Origin: Pelargonium tetragonum
Taxonomy: Eukaryota; Streptophyta; Magnoliopsida; Geraniales; Geraniaceae
Length of the DNA: 64,000 bases
NCBI GenBank assembly: GCA_036897445.1
Contig: JAYMTL010000100.1
Coordinates: forward strand, 1-64,000
Direction of reading: 5' to 3'
Below, in pieces: positions 38,840 to 52,503 of the stretch (position 1 is the stretch's first letter; every line of letters begins with the position of its first letter). A program made the position numbers and the translations under genes. Below the pieces are notes generated by a model. That model did no database searches. It saw nothing but the letters and a program-made list of their open reading frames with translations, and was not told the origin of the DNA.

Positions 38840-40245
38840 AATAAAAATAGAATTTAGATAGTAATAGGGTGCAATAAGTATTGGTAGATTCCTCCTGTTT
38901 TTAGTTGTTCTTACCTTATAGAGGATTTAAACTTAGTTAGGCTGGTTATACACGGCTCCTACCAACCGGAACTGAAGGAAGGTCCTGTATTAAATAGTTT
39001 AGATAGAACATAGATACCTTCGCCGATCCCTTAAAAAAAACCCCTTTTGCTTTCCTCTTCAAAAGCCTAATAAAATACCTTTAACTAGACTTAGAGTCTC
39101 TATTTTGCAAGGACTTGTAGCTACTCTAAATAAAGATTTTTAGGTATTTCCGAGACTTTTTGTAAGCAATTCGAAAAATTATATAATAAAAATCGAATGA
39201 TAAAGAGGTCAAACTTATGAAGTACCTAAACTAATGAAAAAAGGGAAAGAATTTGTGCAGACTTAGGCACGATTTTTTAATCTGCATTCCCTTTTCCGGG
39301 TTTCGAATTAACAAATAAAGAGGCATGGCTGTAGAAAAACCTTTAGAGTGAGTGGAGATAGGTTGTTTCGAGGTACGGATTTCTTAAAAAGTTAAGAAAG
39401 CTCTTTTGTGCTACAAAGAATTAAAGTAAAGGCGTTAATAAGTCATTAAGGATAGGAAAGTGAGTAAGAAGCGGGATTCGAAAACCCTTTTCTGGTAGTT
39501 ATGTTCATAATTTCTTATTTAGTTATCTAGGGCAGTTCCACGAGGTAGTGATCCACGGAAGAAATATCCTTACTTTATACAGGGAATTCTCTAAGGTTAA
39601 GTTAGGAAGCATCCCATTCTTAAGAAGTCTTATTCTGTTATATTTCTAGGCGCTAATCTCTTAAAACTTTTTACTAATGTTATAAAGAGCGTGTCCCAGC
39701 TGTATACAAGATACAAGGAATTTAGGTCAATTCTTTTTCCTACTAATTCCTTAAGATAGGAATTCCCTGTTGTTAGTTGAAAGTGATAAAAATTTCTTTT
39801 TTGGGTGAGTTTTCCCTCAATTTCGAATAAAGATACTCCAGCAGGTTCTAAACAAAGAATTCCTTACAAAAGACAAAGAGTAAGTTAAGGGAATCTAGGG
39901 CTTTTCTTTTAATCTAGTTAACAAAGAACAAAGTCAAATATGAAAAGAAGGATCTTTCCTTCGAGTTTCATTTAATTAATCTTCACCTAGGAGCGCTTCA
40001 AAAAGGGAATGAAAAATCACTTATATATAAAGTCTAAAGTAAAGAGATTCCCCATGACTCTAAAAGGAGTGAGTGCTAACATAAGGAGTCGGCTCTTTTC
40101 TTAATTGTCTACTTTTTCACGCTCCTATTTACAGGAATTTCACGAGTTCAAATCCGCAAGTCTTAGAGTTTGACTAGTAGTGTGGTATAAGTTCCTTTTT
40201 TATTAAGAGAAGAAAGAACCCCTTTAGAGGGTAAGGAAGGCATTA
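38840..40245. other. Gene-free stretch
   Basis: AT-rich with no gene. The first 100 bases (ending CCTGTTTTTAGTTGTTCTTACC) resemble the non-coding tract inside other family A units (28741, 11776), so the copy at 38.5 kb may extend to about 38.95 kb. Confidence 0.45.
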
Positions 40246-40400
40246 GTCTACCTGACTCTAGCACAGCGAAGGGAAGTAATTGCAAGAAGTTTTCTAGACA
40301 GTACAGTCATACACATATACCCCACTTCACTTATAGTCTCTCTACCCTGTTTCCGTATCTTATTCATACCTTTACCGGGTCAGCCTGCTTTAGCAACTAA
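40246..40400 (-). repeat. Family A 3' element, diverged
   Basis: The minus strand reads GTGTATGACTGTACTGTCTAG ... CCCTTCGCTGTGCTAGAGTCAGGTAG across 40315-40246. CTGTACTGTCTA is shared exactly with the copy at 57.4 kb, and the ending AGTCAGGTA with that at 20.9 kb. A coding-like part is not evident upstream on that strand beyond a pyrimidine tract. It is called from the two shared blocks only. Confidence 0.4.
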
Positions 40401-40660
40401 GGTTCCAAGAACACAAGAGCTCCGCTAATAAGATAAAGTTATTTCCTATCTAACAAGAAATTCTTAGGTCTATTCAATAGCACAAGATAAGATGGTTTAT
40501 GTCTATAACACCTTTACAGCTAAGATACTAAAGACTTAAAAGAATAGAATACATTTAATCCTCTCCATTAGCAACACTTGACCTTCGACAGAGCTTTCTT
40601 TCCTTCTTTCACTGGCATTCGACTTCCAACCCCGTACAGTTTAATTAATTGCATTACCTT
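40401..40660 (+). repeat. Family C fragment
   Basis: CTCCATTAGCAACACTTGACC at about 40562, together with CTTTCACTGGCATTCGACTTCC, repeats the word group found at 32.28 and 61.2 kb. No open frame of note is present. Confidence 0.35.
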
Positions 40661-43600
40661 GCTTTTTCTTTTCATTAAGATATATAGCTCCTTAAAATAG
40701 GACCCCTTTTTGCTCCAAGTATTCACTTAAAAGTGACTTCGACACGAGCAATAGATGCATTTGTCAGGCTCGTCTAAAAAGATCTTAGACTCAATAATGA
40801 TGAACGCAAAGTACTTACAAATAAACTTAGCTTTGAGAAGTTCTTTGCTATTAAAGCCGAGGCACAAGTGCCTGCTACTAAAATCCAGGAATAAGACATT
40901 CTGAAACTAGAGAGCGGTGAATATCCTAAATTTCTTGTCTAAAACGGGGGCTTTTCCTTAGGTGACACGGCTCGAACCATTGCGCGCTGCAAGTTCTCCC
41001 CCTACGTTTAATCTTGAGACACTATCATCACTGCTATTCTCATATTATACTAATATTATATAAGAATCAGCCAAGATTTTTTGTAAGCTAGTAGTTTTCT
41101 CTATTGAGGGTTACCCACCCCTTTTATAATCTCGGGGATCCTCGGCTCACTATAACCCTGTTTGAAAACCTCCTAGTTTTAAGCATTAGAACAAAACCGG
41201 GTTTTACTAAATTCATTTTAAGGAGTACTCCTCTTTCGCTAGCTTCACAGAGCTCTTAGGGACTAGACTGTAAGCCACACTTTACATTACGCTAGAAAAA
41301 GTCTTTTTATTAGAGTATAAAGTACTATGGCGTTTAAACGAGTTCCTTTGGTAGTGTAGAGGGCTCGCTCAAAAGTGAAACTCTTAGGATTGGATCCCTT
41401 AATTAAGGCTAATTCTAGTACCCTTTATGAGCTCTAAATATACCAAACCCCTTTAAGAAACTTAAAGAAGTCTTGTACACAGATTTAACCTATAGCTTTA
41501 GGGCTAAACCCAAAGCTTTCTTTAGCTACTACCAAGTTCTACAATTTAATAGTTTTTTACAATACCTAAAACTTTGCTGCAGTTACCTTATTATAGTGTA
41601 ATAGGGTACTCTAGCGAGGGGATCCTTTTTTCTTATTTAATTGTATTTAGAGCTACTTTAGAGCCCGGGTAGGCCCTATTTATTTACGAGATTTTGGATT
41701 TCACAAAAAGAAAATAAAAGCGTTAGTAAAAATAGTTATAGTAGTTAGAGTAGGGGCTCTATAAGTCAAAAGGGTTTCCTTCAAAATTCTACTCAGTTCT
41801 AAGAATTTTAATTGGAAGTGCTCTTATCGTAGGAATTCTATTTCCCTAAACTACGGAAGGGCTAGACTGTAACTGGGCTTTGATATAAGGTATATACTAG
41901 GTTGGGCCCCGTAAATAAGAGCAATTTCAAACTTCAAATTTATTATAATAAATAAGGAGTAGTAGAAAAAAGCAATTTTTTTTATCATTAAGGCGCGCTC
42001 CTGCCTTTTTCCCTAATTGTACACAGGTTTTAATGCACTTTTAAGATAGGAATACCGGAGGTTTCTACAGCCAAAGCGTAATATTTAATATTATTATAGG
42101 ACTCCCTACTTATTTCTCGCAGCACGGATTGCTCGAATCTGTTTTAAAAAAAGAACACAACTTTACAAATTTCATATTAACGTATATAATAAAGATATTC
42201 GATTTACTACACAATTAAAATTCCCCTTTTAGAATGAATGTAAGCAAGTATCTCAAGGAAAATTAGACAAAAATTTCTTGGCTAGCACTTGGATTTTTAC
42301 CGTGAGGAAGAAGACTCCTTCCGGAAATTGCCGGGTCAAATGAAACCTCTCGTCAGTAAATCGCTTATATAGAAAAGAATCCAAAGTATGCATTTTTACA
42401 ATATAAAATTTCCTAAGCGAAACAGTGCTTTATCAACCTCTAACCTTAAAGAATTTTACTTGGTTGAAGTGTGCTCGCGAGTTCGAATCCTGCAGCAAAA
42501 GCAGGACCCTGATTTTATTCGAATAGTTTAGTAATTGCAAGGTTTAGATTTTTTGACATAGGTTTGGTCTTTTTAGAGTCCCCTTCTACTTGAGGTTGAT
42601 CCAAAAGAGTTAACTTAGGGTGCATTTAATAAGAAATCCACTTACAGGATTACCAAAAAAGAAGACAGAAAAAAAGGGAGATCCTAGTAGCAAAAGCCAT
42701 ATATTACTGAATTAGATCAAGAGTCTAGGTTTCTGAATAAAGTATTCACTTATATAGAAGTTATGCTTTTCAAGGTTAATTTAGAGTATCCTTAATTAAT
42801 AAGAGAATCCCAAGCACACAAATTGGCAATTAGCTACCTAAGTATGAATCTAGAAATTTTTGGAATAACTAGATTTCATTATGCCGAGACGCGCGGGTTC
42901 AAGTTTCTTTCATTCTTCAAGGTCGTTAAAATTTTCGCCAGCTTTTAGCTTTAGTAGGAAGGAAGAGTCCTATACGTACAAGCCTATTCTTATCTCCAAG
43001 TCGTATCGCGGACGCAGCAACTCAAAAACTTAGCATTGCTTAAAACGTTGAAATAAACAGAGAAATTTTGGACGTGTAGTCGCAGTAGAATTAGTCAAGT
43101 CATTTTTTACTTAGGAGCTTTTGAAGGGGCTGGTCTGTTAAGCTCAACCAAGTTATTTAATAAAGGCTCTAAATCGATAAAAAAGCAGCACTGCACGAAT
43201 TGGAAACATAAAATGAGAGTATTTAGTTTAGCCCGTACAAAACTGAAAAAGACTCCCTTTAACCAATACGGTATACCTAAAAAAGAAATTAGACTTTCGG
43301 TGAGATGCTCCTATTCTCTTCCTTAGAGTCTACAAGTCAAACTTCCCGTTAATTCGAGTTACAAAGGGATTCCTTTATCTAATAAGCGGGTAAGACTCCT
43401 TATAGGGCCTTTTCACTACACTACAAATTCTCATAGAAACTCTTAAAAAAGATGTTCAAGCCCTAAATAGGAAAAACCTTTTGCGTATCACAACCCTTTT
43501 TTGGCTTTATAAGAGTATACTCCATAGTATACCTGTGCTATCCTATAGAAGGGATGCTCCTTCATAAACTAACAGTAAAAACTTATCGAATTCCTGGTAA

Positions 43601-46544
43601 CTTTATTTAATATTTACAAGATTTCATTTCCCAAAACAAAAAGCAGTTTAAGAAAATATCCCATAAAGGTATATAATATATTCTGCCTGTACCCCAGTGA
43701 AGTTTGCCAAACATCCATTTTGTATAAGAGATAAGAAAGCTTCGAGTACAGAGGGTAAACCACGAGAAGCCCTGACCGAGTTACTAAATTTAATTGATAG
43801 ACCTTTTTTAGAAGTTATAGAGAATTTGACTTTAAGTTAAAAAAGAGCGGACGTTGTAGGAAGATCCGGTTTTGCGGTTGCTGATAATATATGTGGAACT
43901 TCTGAAGCTTAGATTTTAAGCCATTTTCACATTCCTTGGGATATAGTTACAAAGGATATTCTGAGGGCGAAGTAAGTTTAGTTTATTATAGTCTATTTTT
44001 TATAACACAGGCTTTAACAAAGTAACCATAAAACCATTAGGGGTCCCCCAGTCCTTAAACCGGATCCAGAAGAAGTTAAAAGGTTCTATAAAAATAAAAA
44101 GCTATTGAGTAGCAAGAACTGGACAAATTTTAGAAAATCCTAGCAGAGCTTACCGCGAGTTATGGTTCCATTCTTTAGGGAGACCCTTGTATAGAGTATC
44201 CCGACTTTTTATTCTTTATTTGCTTTAGGTAGAAAGTTCTTAAAAAAGGGGAAAACTTTAGTATATAAGTTTCACAAGTGAATAGCTAATAGCTGACCTC
44301 AGTTTATTTAATTCTATATACGGACTGCTCATTTAAAAGACTTTGGTATGAATCCTAACTCGGGACTAAGAATTGGTTTGTGTTGTGCGGCATGCTCGTT
44401 TAACCGAAAGGGTCTTCTCACTTATTTTCTATTTATAAGAGGTGGATCTTTTATAAGGGAGCTCCTCATTAGACTTGGCGGTGTTATATCCTATTGTAGT
44501 TAAATTAGAAAGTAAAACTGAAGTCCACTTATTTAAAAAAGAATCCGGGACCCTCGCAAATAGTCATATATATGATCTAATTTCTTTTCTTGCTCGACAG
44601 ACAGCCGGGGAATACTTATTACGCATTAGATTTATAAAGGAATAAGCAGGTCCCGGATAACGCCGGGTTCTTTATATAATATAAGTAGGCGTCGCCAACC
44701 TTACTTCAGTTGAGAAAGAAATCTCGTCTTATAACCTTTTGTACTGTTTGTACTGCAAGAAGGCCCGCCCTTTGTCGTTATGTTTTGTGTGCTATTTCAA
44801 AGCAGGGAACAATCCTCGATTTCAAATCGGAAAGAAAGCCTTAATTCCAGTAGAGCCCCGTATATAGCCCGACCGAATGGAAGCTCTTATTAAAAAAGAG
44901 ACACGAAGGCATATTTCAGGGATTTGCTTTTCTAACACTAATTAAGTGGGTTATGCCCGGGGTTAATAAAAAAATATGAACACGTTTATAAGACAAAAGC
45001 AGCTGTCAGTAGGAATTCCTTAATAATGTATCAAACTAAGTTAGCTCTTGAGTTCCCTTAAACAAGGGCAATAGGCTGAAATTGCTAATAAGTAAAAGTA
45101 AATACAGAAGTCAAGGACTTTCATTAGATTCGTTCTTAAAAGGTATTACTTTAAAGTATTTTGAATTGATTAGGTTCTCCCACACTCATTTAATAAAGAG
45201 TGTTAGGATCTAGCACCGCCAAAGTTCCCTTATAATAAGTCTTTTTTTACCCTTTATACTAGGATTTCACAAGACCGGATAGCTAAAAATAGAGGCGAAC
45301 TTGTACTTTATTACCTTACAGGGACACTATACTACTACAAGACTCTTTTTTGCAGCCAACTAACAAAAAGCAAATTCTACCCTTATCATAAAGCATTTTA
45401 TTGGGGATCCCATAAAAAATACAAATCACAAGGAGTTTTTGTTCACTGAGTTAAGGACCTTGTAAAGTTGAAGTTTCCTCTTTATGAGTATAGTATATCT
45501 ATAGATAGAAGATAGAGTCACGCATCCCGTTCTTAGTTAGGTAAGAAGATAGAAGTTCAATTAGAAACTTATTTTGAATCCTTTTTATTACTCTAAAAAA
45601 ATCTCTCTAACCGACTTAGGGTCTTGATAAGGTGTTAGGTTAAGTTTTTAGGGCCGTTTTCTTTATTTGAATTCCCCTGTTTTAAAAAGAAAACTGACAG
45701 AACAGAAGCCCTTGATAAGGATTAATAAGAGCCCCGGCTATAATACGAATTTCTTGCTTAAGGGTATCTAGTAAAAGTTTTCGGAGAGTTCCCTAAGTAT
45801 CTCAACAATGTTACTGAAGCGAGGCTGCTGGGAATTTCAGTCACCTAACACAACAAGCAGGTTTAAGAGAGTCTCTCTTTACTTTTTAACTTCTACTACT
45901 TAATATACCTAAACTCCAAAAATTGTTATAGGGGCACCCTTTGCTATCCACCTTACTACGCTACATAGCATATGAAACAACGAATCTAAAAAGCACGTTT
46001 TAGATAAAAGTAATGGCTGTTAACTTAGTCGCATACGTCTTGTTTTTGAGAATCTTTCTCTTCATCTGGTTTCAAAAAAGCTGGGTTGCGAATATTGTAG
46101 GTATAAGGTATCCTTGTAAATAAAAGTATAAACTCTGGATCTACTCATTATTTATAAAGAAACCGTACTCCGGAGGTCTATATACCAGGATCGCATGCTC
46201 TTCAATTTACTTAGAATAGGAATGTTTTACTCGCTAAAAAAAGTTAAGGCCTTACTTAGGTTTCGAACCTTTTGCTCGTTAGTGCCCTTTTGATTGAATA
46301 TAAGATTTTGTATCTTACATTTTTTGAAAGAAACTCCTGAATTCGTACCGATTTTTTACGGGGTCTGCCCTTTCTCTATATCAGATATGGATTTCTTTAT
46401 TAAGGAATTTTAACAGTAAAACTATAGAGTATACCCCCTTTGCTTGGTGAAGATACCACTAGCGGGATTGCCCTCAATATTATCCTTCAAGTGTAGAGTT
46501 ACTAGAAATTCTAAGTCTTGCTTAAGCTTTTTTTATCTTCATCA
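40661..46544. other. Gene-free stretch
   Basis: No gene recognised in 5.9 kb. Two T-arm-like patches are present: GCTCGAACCATTGCGCGCTG (minus strand, about 40973) and GTTCGAATCC at 42481. The latter has a four-pair T stem (GCGAG/CCTGC, one G-T) but no matching acceptor or D arm upstream. Palindromes GGATCC recur at about 41139, 41394, 41622, 44063 and 45409. Confidence 0.5.
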
Positions 46545-46572
46545 GGGAGGCCGGCCGCGCCCAAGGCTCGCG
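46545..46572. other. GC-rich island with GGCCGGCC
   Basis: GGGAGGCCGGCCGCGCCC followed by AAGGCTCGCG gives about 28 bases that are almost all G or C, in a background of about one third G+C. It contains the 8-bp palindrome GGCCGGCC (46549-46556). No gene or stable long hairpin accounts for it. Confidence 0.6.
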
Positions 46573-49500
46573 ATTAACTAAATATCCTACACCTCTTTTC
46601 GTTTAAAATTCTTTTTCGATTGATGCTATAAAGAGGAATGTCGTGAAAGTAAGTAGTCTAAATACCCCTTGTGATCCGTATGCTAAAAGGACTTACTAAG
46701 GTCCCGAGGAATAAAAAAACTAAAGCAAAAAAAATTGTGACAAAGACTTCGTTTCTTTTAGTTTTAGCTTGCAAGCGATCTGCGTTACGCCTTGTAAATC
46801 CGGATTAAAGGAAGTTTGCAGCTTTTTCGTAGATTCAAGTAACGGGGTAATTCAAAATTGACTTTGTATTATAGTGGACCCCAGCTAGAATGCTTCAAAT
46901 AATATAGATTTAACCTTTTAGAGAGGTGTATCTTTTTTACTTTTACAATCAACAGTTATATATGTACACTGCGTCATAGGTATATCTCTCGTTATAGGAG
47001 AATCCCCTCTATTAAATAGATTGACGTCGAACTAACTTTATTCTTCCTAGAATCCTTTTTAAGACTTCTTTACTATATCTATATAAAAGTTATAATTCAT
47101 GAATTAGTGAAGGGTAAAACAACTATAGGGTTGCCGTCAAATACAAATAAATGAAGGAGCTTTCCGAAAAGGAAAGGAATGGTATAATAAAGTCAAATTA
47201 CTACTATCTATCTTAATAAGAAGAGATACCGGGGCTGGCTTAGAAGTCAAAATAAGGACATAAATACTGGGTATACAAATAGAGTTCTTATACCCTCCCC
47301 TTTGAGAATACAGATAGCTTTTGCTTTTAGAGGGACCCGCAAGAACTAAACAAGAAACCCGATTACAGGAAATGCCTTGTCAAATTTTATATAGATTTTG
47401 CTGGATCAAGACTTTTTCATTAAAATAAAGTGTTCCCGGGAATATAGTGGAGCATACACGATTATAAGATGAAACTTTCCCTACGTTTTATAAAGACAAG
47501 ATAGGGACCCCCTTTCTAGTGCTAGACTTGATTTATTTATTTCAAAGTGCATTTATTAGTTAGGGGTTTCTTTTCCTTATTTTAAAATTATTGCAGCTCA
47601 TGGAACTCTCAACGAATATTTGTGTTTGAAAAGGGGACCCAAGGATGAATCTAAGTTTGAATCTTATTATAATATATCTGACCGCTCTTTCCACAACAGA
47701 CTTTGTAAAAAGAATTTCGTACTTAAGGGATATTCCGCGAACCCTACATTTATCCAATACTAGTTCTATAAACCTTATCCAGATAAGTGCCTGTTAAAGG
47801 CCAAAAAGTCTTGTACGTTAAACAAAATAGGAGAACCAGGTATAACAAAAAAAGCTACGAATTAAACCTAAAAGAAAACACATTACAAGGAGCCCATGGG
47901 TAAACCTCATTATTTAGCTCCTCTTAGGATAGTCTGGTATAACCCTATAGAGTTTTCCTTTTTAGAGCCCTCTTTTTTTCAATGTATTATTATCTTACAG
48001 ATTAAAGTCTTTAATAGGGATCGTCATAGTACTCTAAGGGTTCCCGTCAAAAGATCATAAAAATTCTAACAATAACAAAGTTTTAGCTTACTTATATACC
48101 CCTCTTCTTTCTACACTCTTCATTGGACTTTGAAGAAACTTTTAAATACTTTAGTAGAGTATACCTCTTAACTCTTTTAATATTACTTCCCTAAATTAGT
48201 TAAAGCAAATTAAGTAAGGTCTATAAAAAAGAAAGTGAGTTACCAATATAAATATACCACCACCTATATAGCAAGCCTTCTTTCTTTTTTTGATAAATAC
48301 AAAACTTCTGTACAGTTGAATAGGGTTTCGGGGTAGAAGATATCAACTACTAGCTTGCAAAGTCTCTGTACTTCTGTCCCTTTTATAAATTTATTCTTTA
48401 TCTTTGTAAAAGTTTCCAGAAGTAGTTAACACGCGAGTACTTTAGTAAGTCATATTGCCCAAGTTTATAGTATTTAAGTGTTCCCGTAAACTAAGCGGGG
48501 GCCTTTGCTGATATACCAGATAGAAGATACAAATATTTTGACTTTACAAAGAAAAGGATACGAATTGCTTAATATGGACAATGCAATAAGATAAATATCT
48601 AAGAGGAGCTTACTATACTACAGATAGGAAAACTAAAAAAGAGGCATAAAGAACACTGTTTATTGGAAAGGTAAGATACAGGATCTTAACTAGAGTATTC
48701 TGGAGAGACCTTATATAATAAAGTCAAACCTTAGTATACTTGAGGGCTCTAGGATAAGGATACTCATTTGAGTTTGATAGCAAAATTCCCCCTTTTGTTA
48801 AAACCGATTCGCAGAAGGTTGGTTATATTGGATTCGACTTAATCGGGGAGAGTCGCTTAGGTCTAGCTTTTTGGATTAAGAGCTTGTCGACTATAAATAA
48901 GACCCACATCAGTAAGAGCATAACGACTGTATAACCGTATACAGGGGCTTAAGCTTATAGAAATCTCAAAAAACTCTTGTTGGAATATACTACTCGTAAT
49001 GTAATAAAGCTTTCCCAGCTCTCTTAAAAAACCGAACTCCTTTAATTCTTAACTCATTTTTTAGTATTGTTTATATCAAAAAGAAGCTATAAAAAAATCC
49101 TACAAGGGAACAATCTAAATTTCGGTGCTATCCACAGCTCTTAAAATACAGCTAAAACGGAAGCCCTAATTTTAATCAGCTCACTATTCTTACTGGAGGA
49201 TACTAAATTTCATATGAGGCTAATAGGGACTTACTATATCAGAATTTCAGAATTGAATTCTAAAAATACTGGAAAGCGAAGCTCCTCTAATAAGTAAGAC
49301 TTTTTCTAGCATTGCCTTAAGCGAAATAAAGAATAAAGTAGGATTTGAATCTCTTAGTAAGCTTTACTTTTATTTACTGCTTTTTTTGCGGATACCGAAA
49401 GCTTTTTGGGCTTTGCTCTTTTAAATTAGCGGGGGTCCCCTTTTTGTATAGAGGGTGAATTAACCCGGTTTTAAAAGAGCTTCTTTTGAAAAATAACATG

Positions 49501-52500
49501 GGGTTGGCAGTTAGCAGCAGCTAGGAAAAAGACTTTATTTATTATTACTTTTTTCCCGGCAGTTATTCTAAAACTAAAAAATCTTCAATTCAGGGTTAAA
49601 AATTTTTTTATATTTGTCAAAAAATTCCTTGAATCACTTGTATACGGAATCCCGCAAAAAGACTTAAAGGTTGTACTACTCCTAAGAAAATATTAAACTC
49701 CTTTTGAATTCAAAAACTAACTTGTGTCTCAGCTTTGATTTACCACAAGGAAGTTTAGGACTTTATTAAAAATCCGCGGGACCTCTAGGACCTAGTATCT
49801 CGGTCATAAATCCGTAAATTATAGATATGGGAACAAGTTGACTTCATTTAAATCCACCTGCTCTACTCAGAAAAACTTTATATTTAAGGTATGCTCCTCG
49901 GTTGTTTTAAAATTTTACGAAGCATTCCACCACTCAGCATTTACTCCTAGGTTTACGTCTACTAAATCCATGTAAATAAAAGGGAATCCTGAAGTGTTAT
50001 TTCCACCCCCCCCCTTACGTTATAAGCACTGTAGTAAAAGTTTATATAAGCTTGTTAAAGTGTTGATTTGAACCCTCAAGAATTTTGTTAATAAGTAATG
50101 ACTCTGCTTTAATTTCTAAAAAGTTTAAGTTTTGCCATATCCGTCGTACCTTACTTATGTATCTGTTTACACAGTCACTCCTCGCAAAGGGTTAATTAAA
50201 AGTGGCATGTCCTTCCAAGATTACCCCCAGGTTAAGATAAGAAGAGAGATCTAAATTACTAAGATTAGTTTTCCAAAGGAAAAACTGGAATCTAAGTTAA
50301 GAACAAAAATGACCTTTGTTAAAGCTTGCTCAGTTATAAAACCCTTTTTGGATAGGGTAGCTCAGAAGTAAGCTACAGAGAAAGAGCTCCGCTTTATGAA
50401 GGGGCCTCTATTAAGTAAACTCCAAAAAAGGAAAAGAAACTCCTTTCATTTATACTCATAACTTCAAGGTACCCTGTTACGAAAACTTTTATCCATTTAT
50501 TTCTTGTGATTACTTATATTATATGCAGATTCTATTACGAACAACAAGCTCGAAATTCTATTTTAATAAAGGGCGCGGGGCTCTATTGCTAGTATTGTTA
50601 GGCAAATTCTGTGAGTATTACACTATAAGCAGGCTTTCCTTGTTAGATATAAAAGTTGCCTTCAGTGAGCGTATCCTCTAAAGAGAATTAACATTTTTCA
50701 AGGTTAATACCAAGAAATACAAAAAGTTTTAATTAGAAGACTTTTCAGTCAGTATGGAGTCAATATCTAGGGTATAAGAAAAACTTGTAGCTTAACCTAA
50801 AAAATGAATCTTTAAACTTACTTTTTTGTTAATCTTTCGGGAGTTTCATGACTTTTTGAATTCTAGTGGCTTTCCCACTCTATAAGGCATGGTATTCTTG
50901 TATCTTCAGCATGTAGAATTTCCCGTAGAAATGGGTATTAAAAGTCTCGGAAAATCCTTTCAAAAAAACTTGGTAATAAGATCGATCTGCGGAAGCCTCT
51001 GTTGCTGTATTTTTTCTATGTATCTCGATTTAGCCCAAGACGAGAGCATCCTGTTGATTGAATAGGGAGCCTGCCTCTATTGATTAGGAAGAAGCTCGTA
51101 TATTACGAGTTGACATCTCATTTATTGGCCTATAGTTACACCCCTGTGCCATACTCTTTTAAGAAAAGTCTTTTTTATTTAGAAAAACTTATGTAACTTG
51201 TATTCTTGTTTCGAATTGAGAATCTTTATATACCCAAATATGACATAGACCTCCCAGCAAATATGCTAGCTATTAATTCCCACTTCAGGAAGGACAAAAA
51301 CCAACGGTTTCATTATTAAAAAGGGGGTTGCTATCAGGATATTAAGTATTCAGATGAACCGCGGGGTCGTCCTCTACTAAATCTAAGGGTCCTTGAGGTG
51401 AAGATATATATAACTATCAACTATATATCGCAGCATAAATTCATAGGGCTTCTTATTAATATGATCCAACCTCAAGGTAAACGCTACAAATCGAATTTAA
51501 CTAAAATTAACTGTTTTAGTTTATACTAAAAAACTAGATTCAGAAAAAGTCTGTCCTCGATTCTATTTTCTATAGGTTTGAGGTATTTTCAGAGCAAGTA
51601 TAAGACAAAAGGGTAGGGTTACCCCTAAGTTGTGGAAGTGTGAAAACCCATTGAGGTCAGGATTAAGAAGGCCCTTAAATTCCAATTATTTAAAAAGGAT
51701 AAAAAGAAGTAATTAGTACATTCACTAAGTTGGAGTAATTCCTTATCCATTATAGAGGCACTCATACGAGCCCCTTTTCTTTTTTAAGATATTAAGCACG
51801 CTAAGAGCTTATGAAATGCTAAAGTGCTTGTAGGGGGTTTCCGTGAATAATAACCGGGCCCTTATTCAACAATTCTATAGTAAAAGCAGAGTAATCGACA
51901 AAGATTAATTTGAAACTGGGGCCATATAAAGCACGCATGGTATGTAGCAATCCACTATAAAAAGAAAGAGGAGCAGTTTGAGTCTTTAGTTAATTTTGTA
52001 AAAATGGTTTAAGAAATCTTACTCTTACAAATGAGGTCTAGAAAGACTTTATTATGATTAAGGAAGCGTAAGGTTAGCATACCCAGGGGAAAGACTTGCC
52101 CATATGGGCTTTCCCTGGCTGTCATTTTTGTGTCACAAGGGTGGGAGTCCTTTCAAAATGAAAGTAATCCTATGAATAAACTTTACCCGTATTTTTACAA
52201 TTTACAATAGTAATGAAAAGAAGGTGAATATGGTAGAGTATAAAGGTACTAGATAGTCTGTTTCAATTTCTTAGACTGGCCTGGCTTACGGCCTTAAAAC
52301 GGTAAAAAACCTTTTGTTAAGAAACTCCTGCTATTTCTGTTCTGGTTATTTTTTATTAGTTGTCTTTATTGATTGCGTAGGAATAATATAGGTGTACACA
52401 GTCTTTATAGCTGTATTCTTGCTAAAGCGGGCCCCGCCCGAGGTTTTCTCGAAAACGAAAAAAGAGAAACCATAATTGTATATTGTATAAAGAGAATTCC

Positions 52501-52503
52501 TTT
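46573..52503. other. Gene-free stretch
   Basis: No gene recognised in 5.9 kb. It holds a run of nine C at 50006-50014. A GC-rich near-palindrome GCGGGCCCCGC at 52427-52437 is followed closely by GTTTTCTCGAAAAC, a perfect inverted repeat. Both lie about 60 bases before the 3' element at 52504. Confidence 0.5.

Noticed and set aside
40960-41020. Minus-strand tRNA-like text around GCTCGAACCATTGCGCGC
   Set aside because: T-stem pairing fails and no anticodon loop can be defined.
42440-42500. Possible tRNA around GTTCGAATCC at 42481
   Set aside because: The T stem has four pairs, but the 5' half of a tRNA is missing at the required distance.
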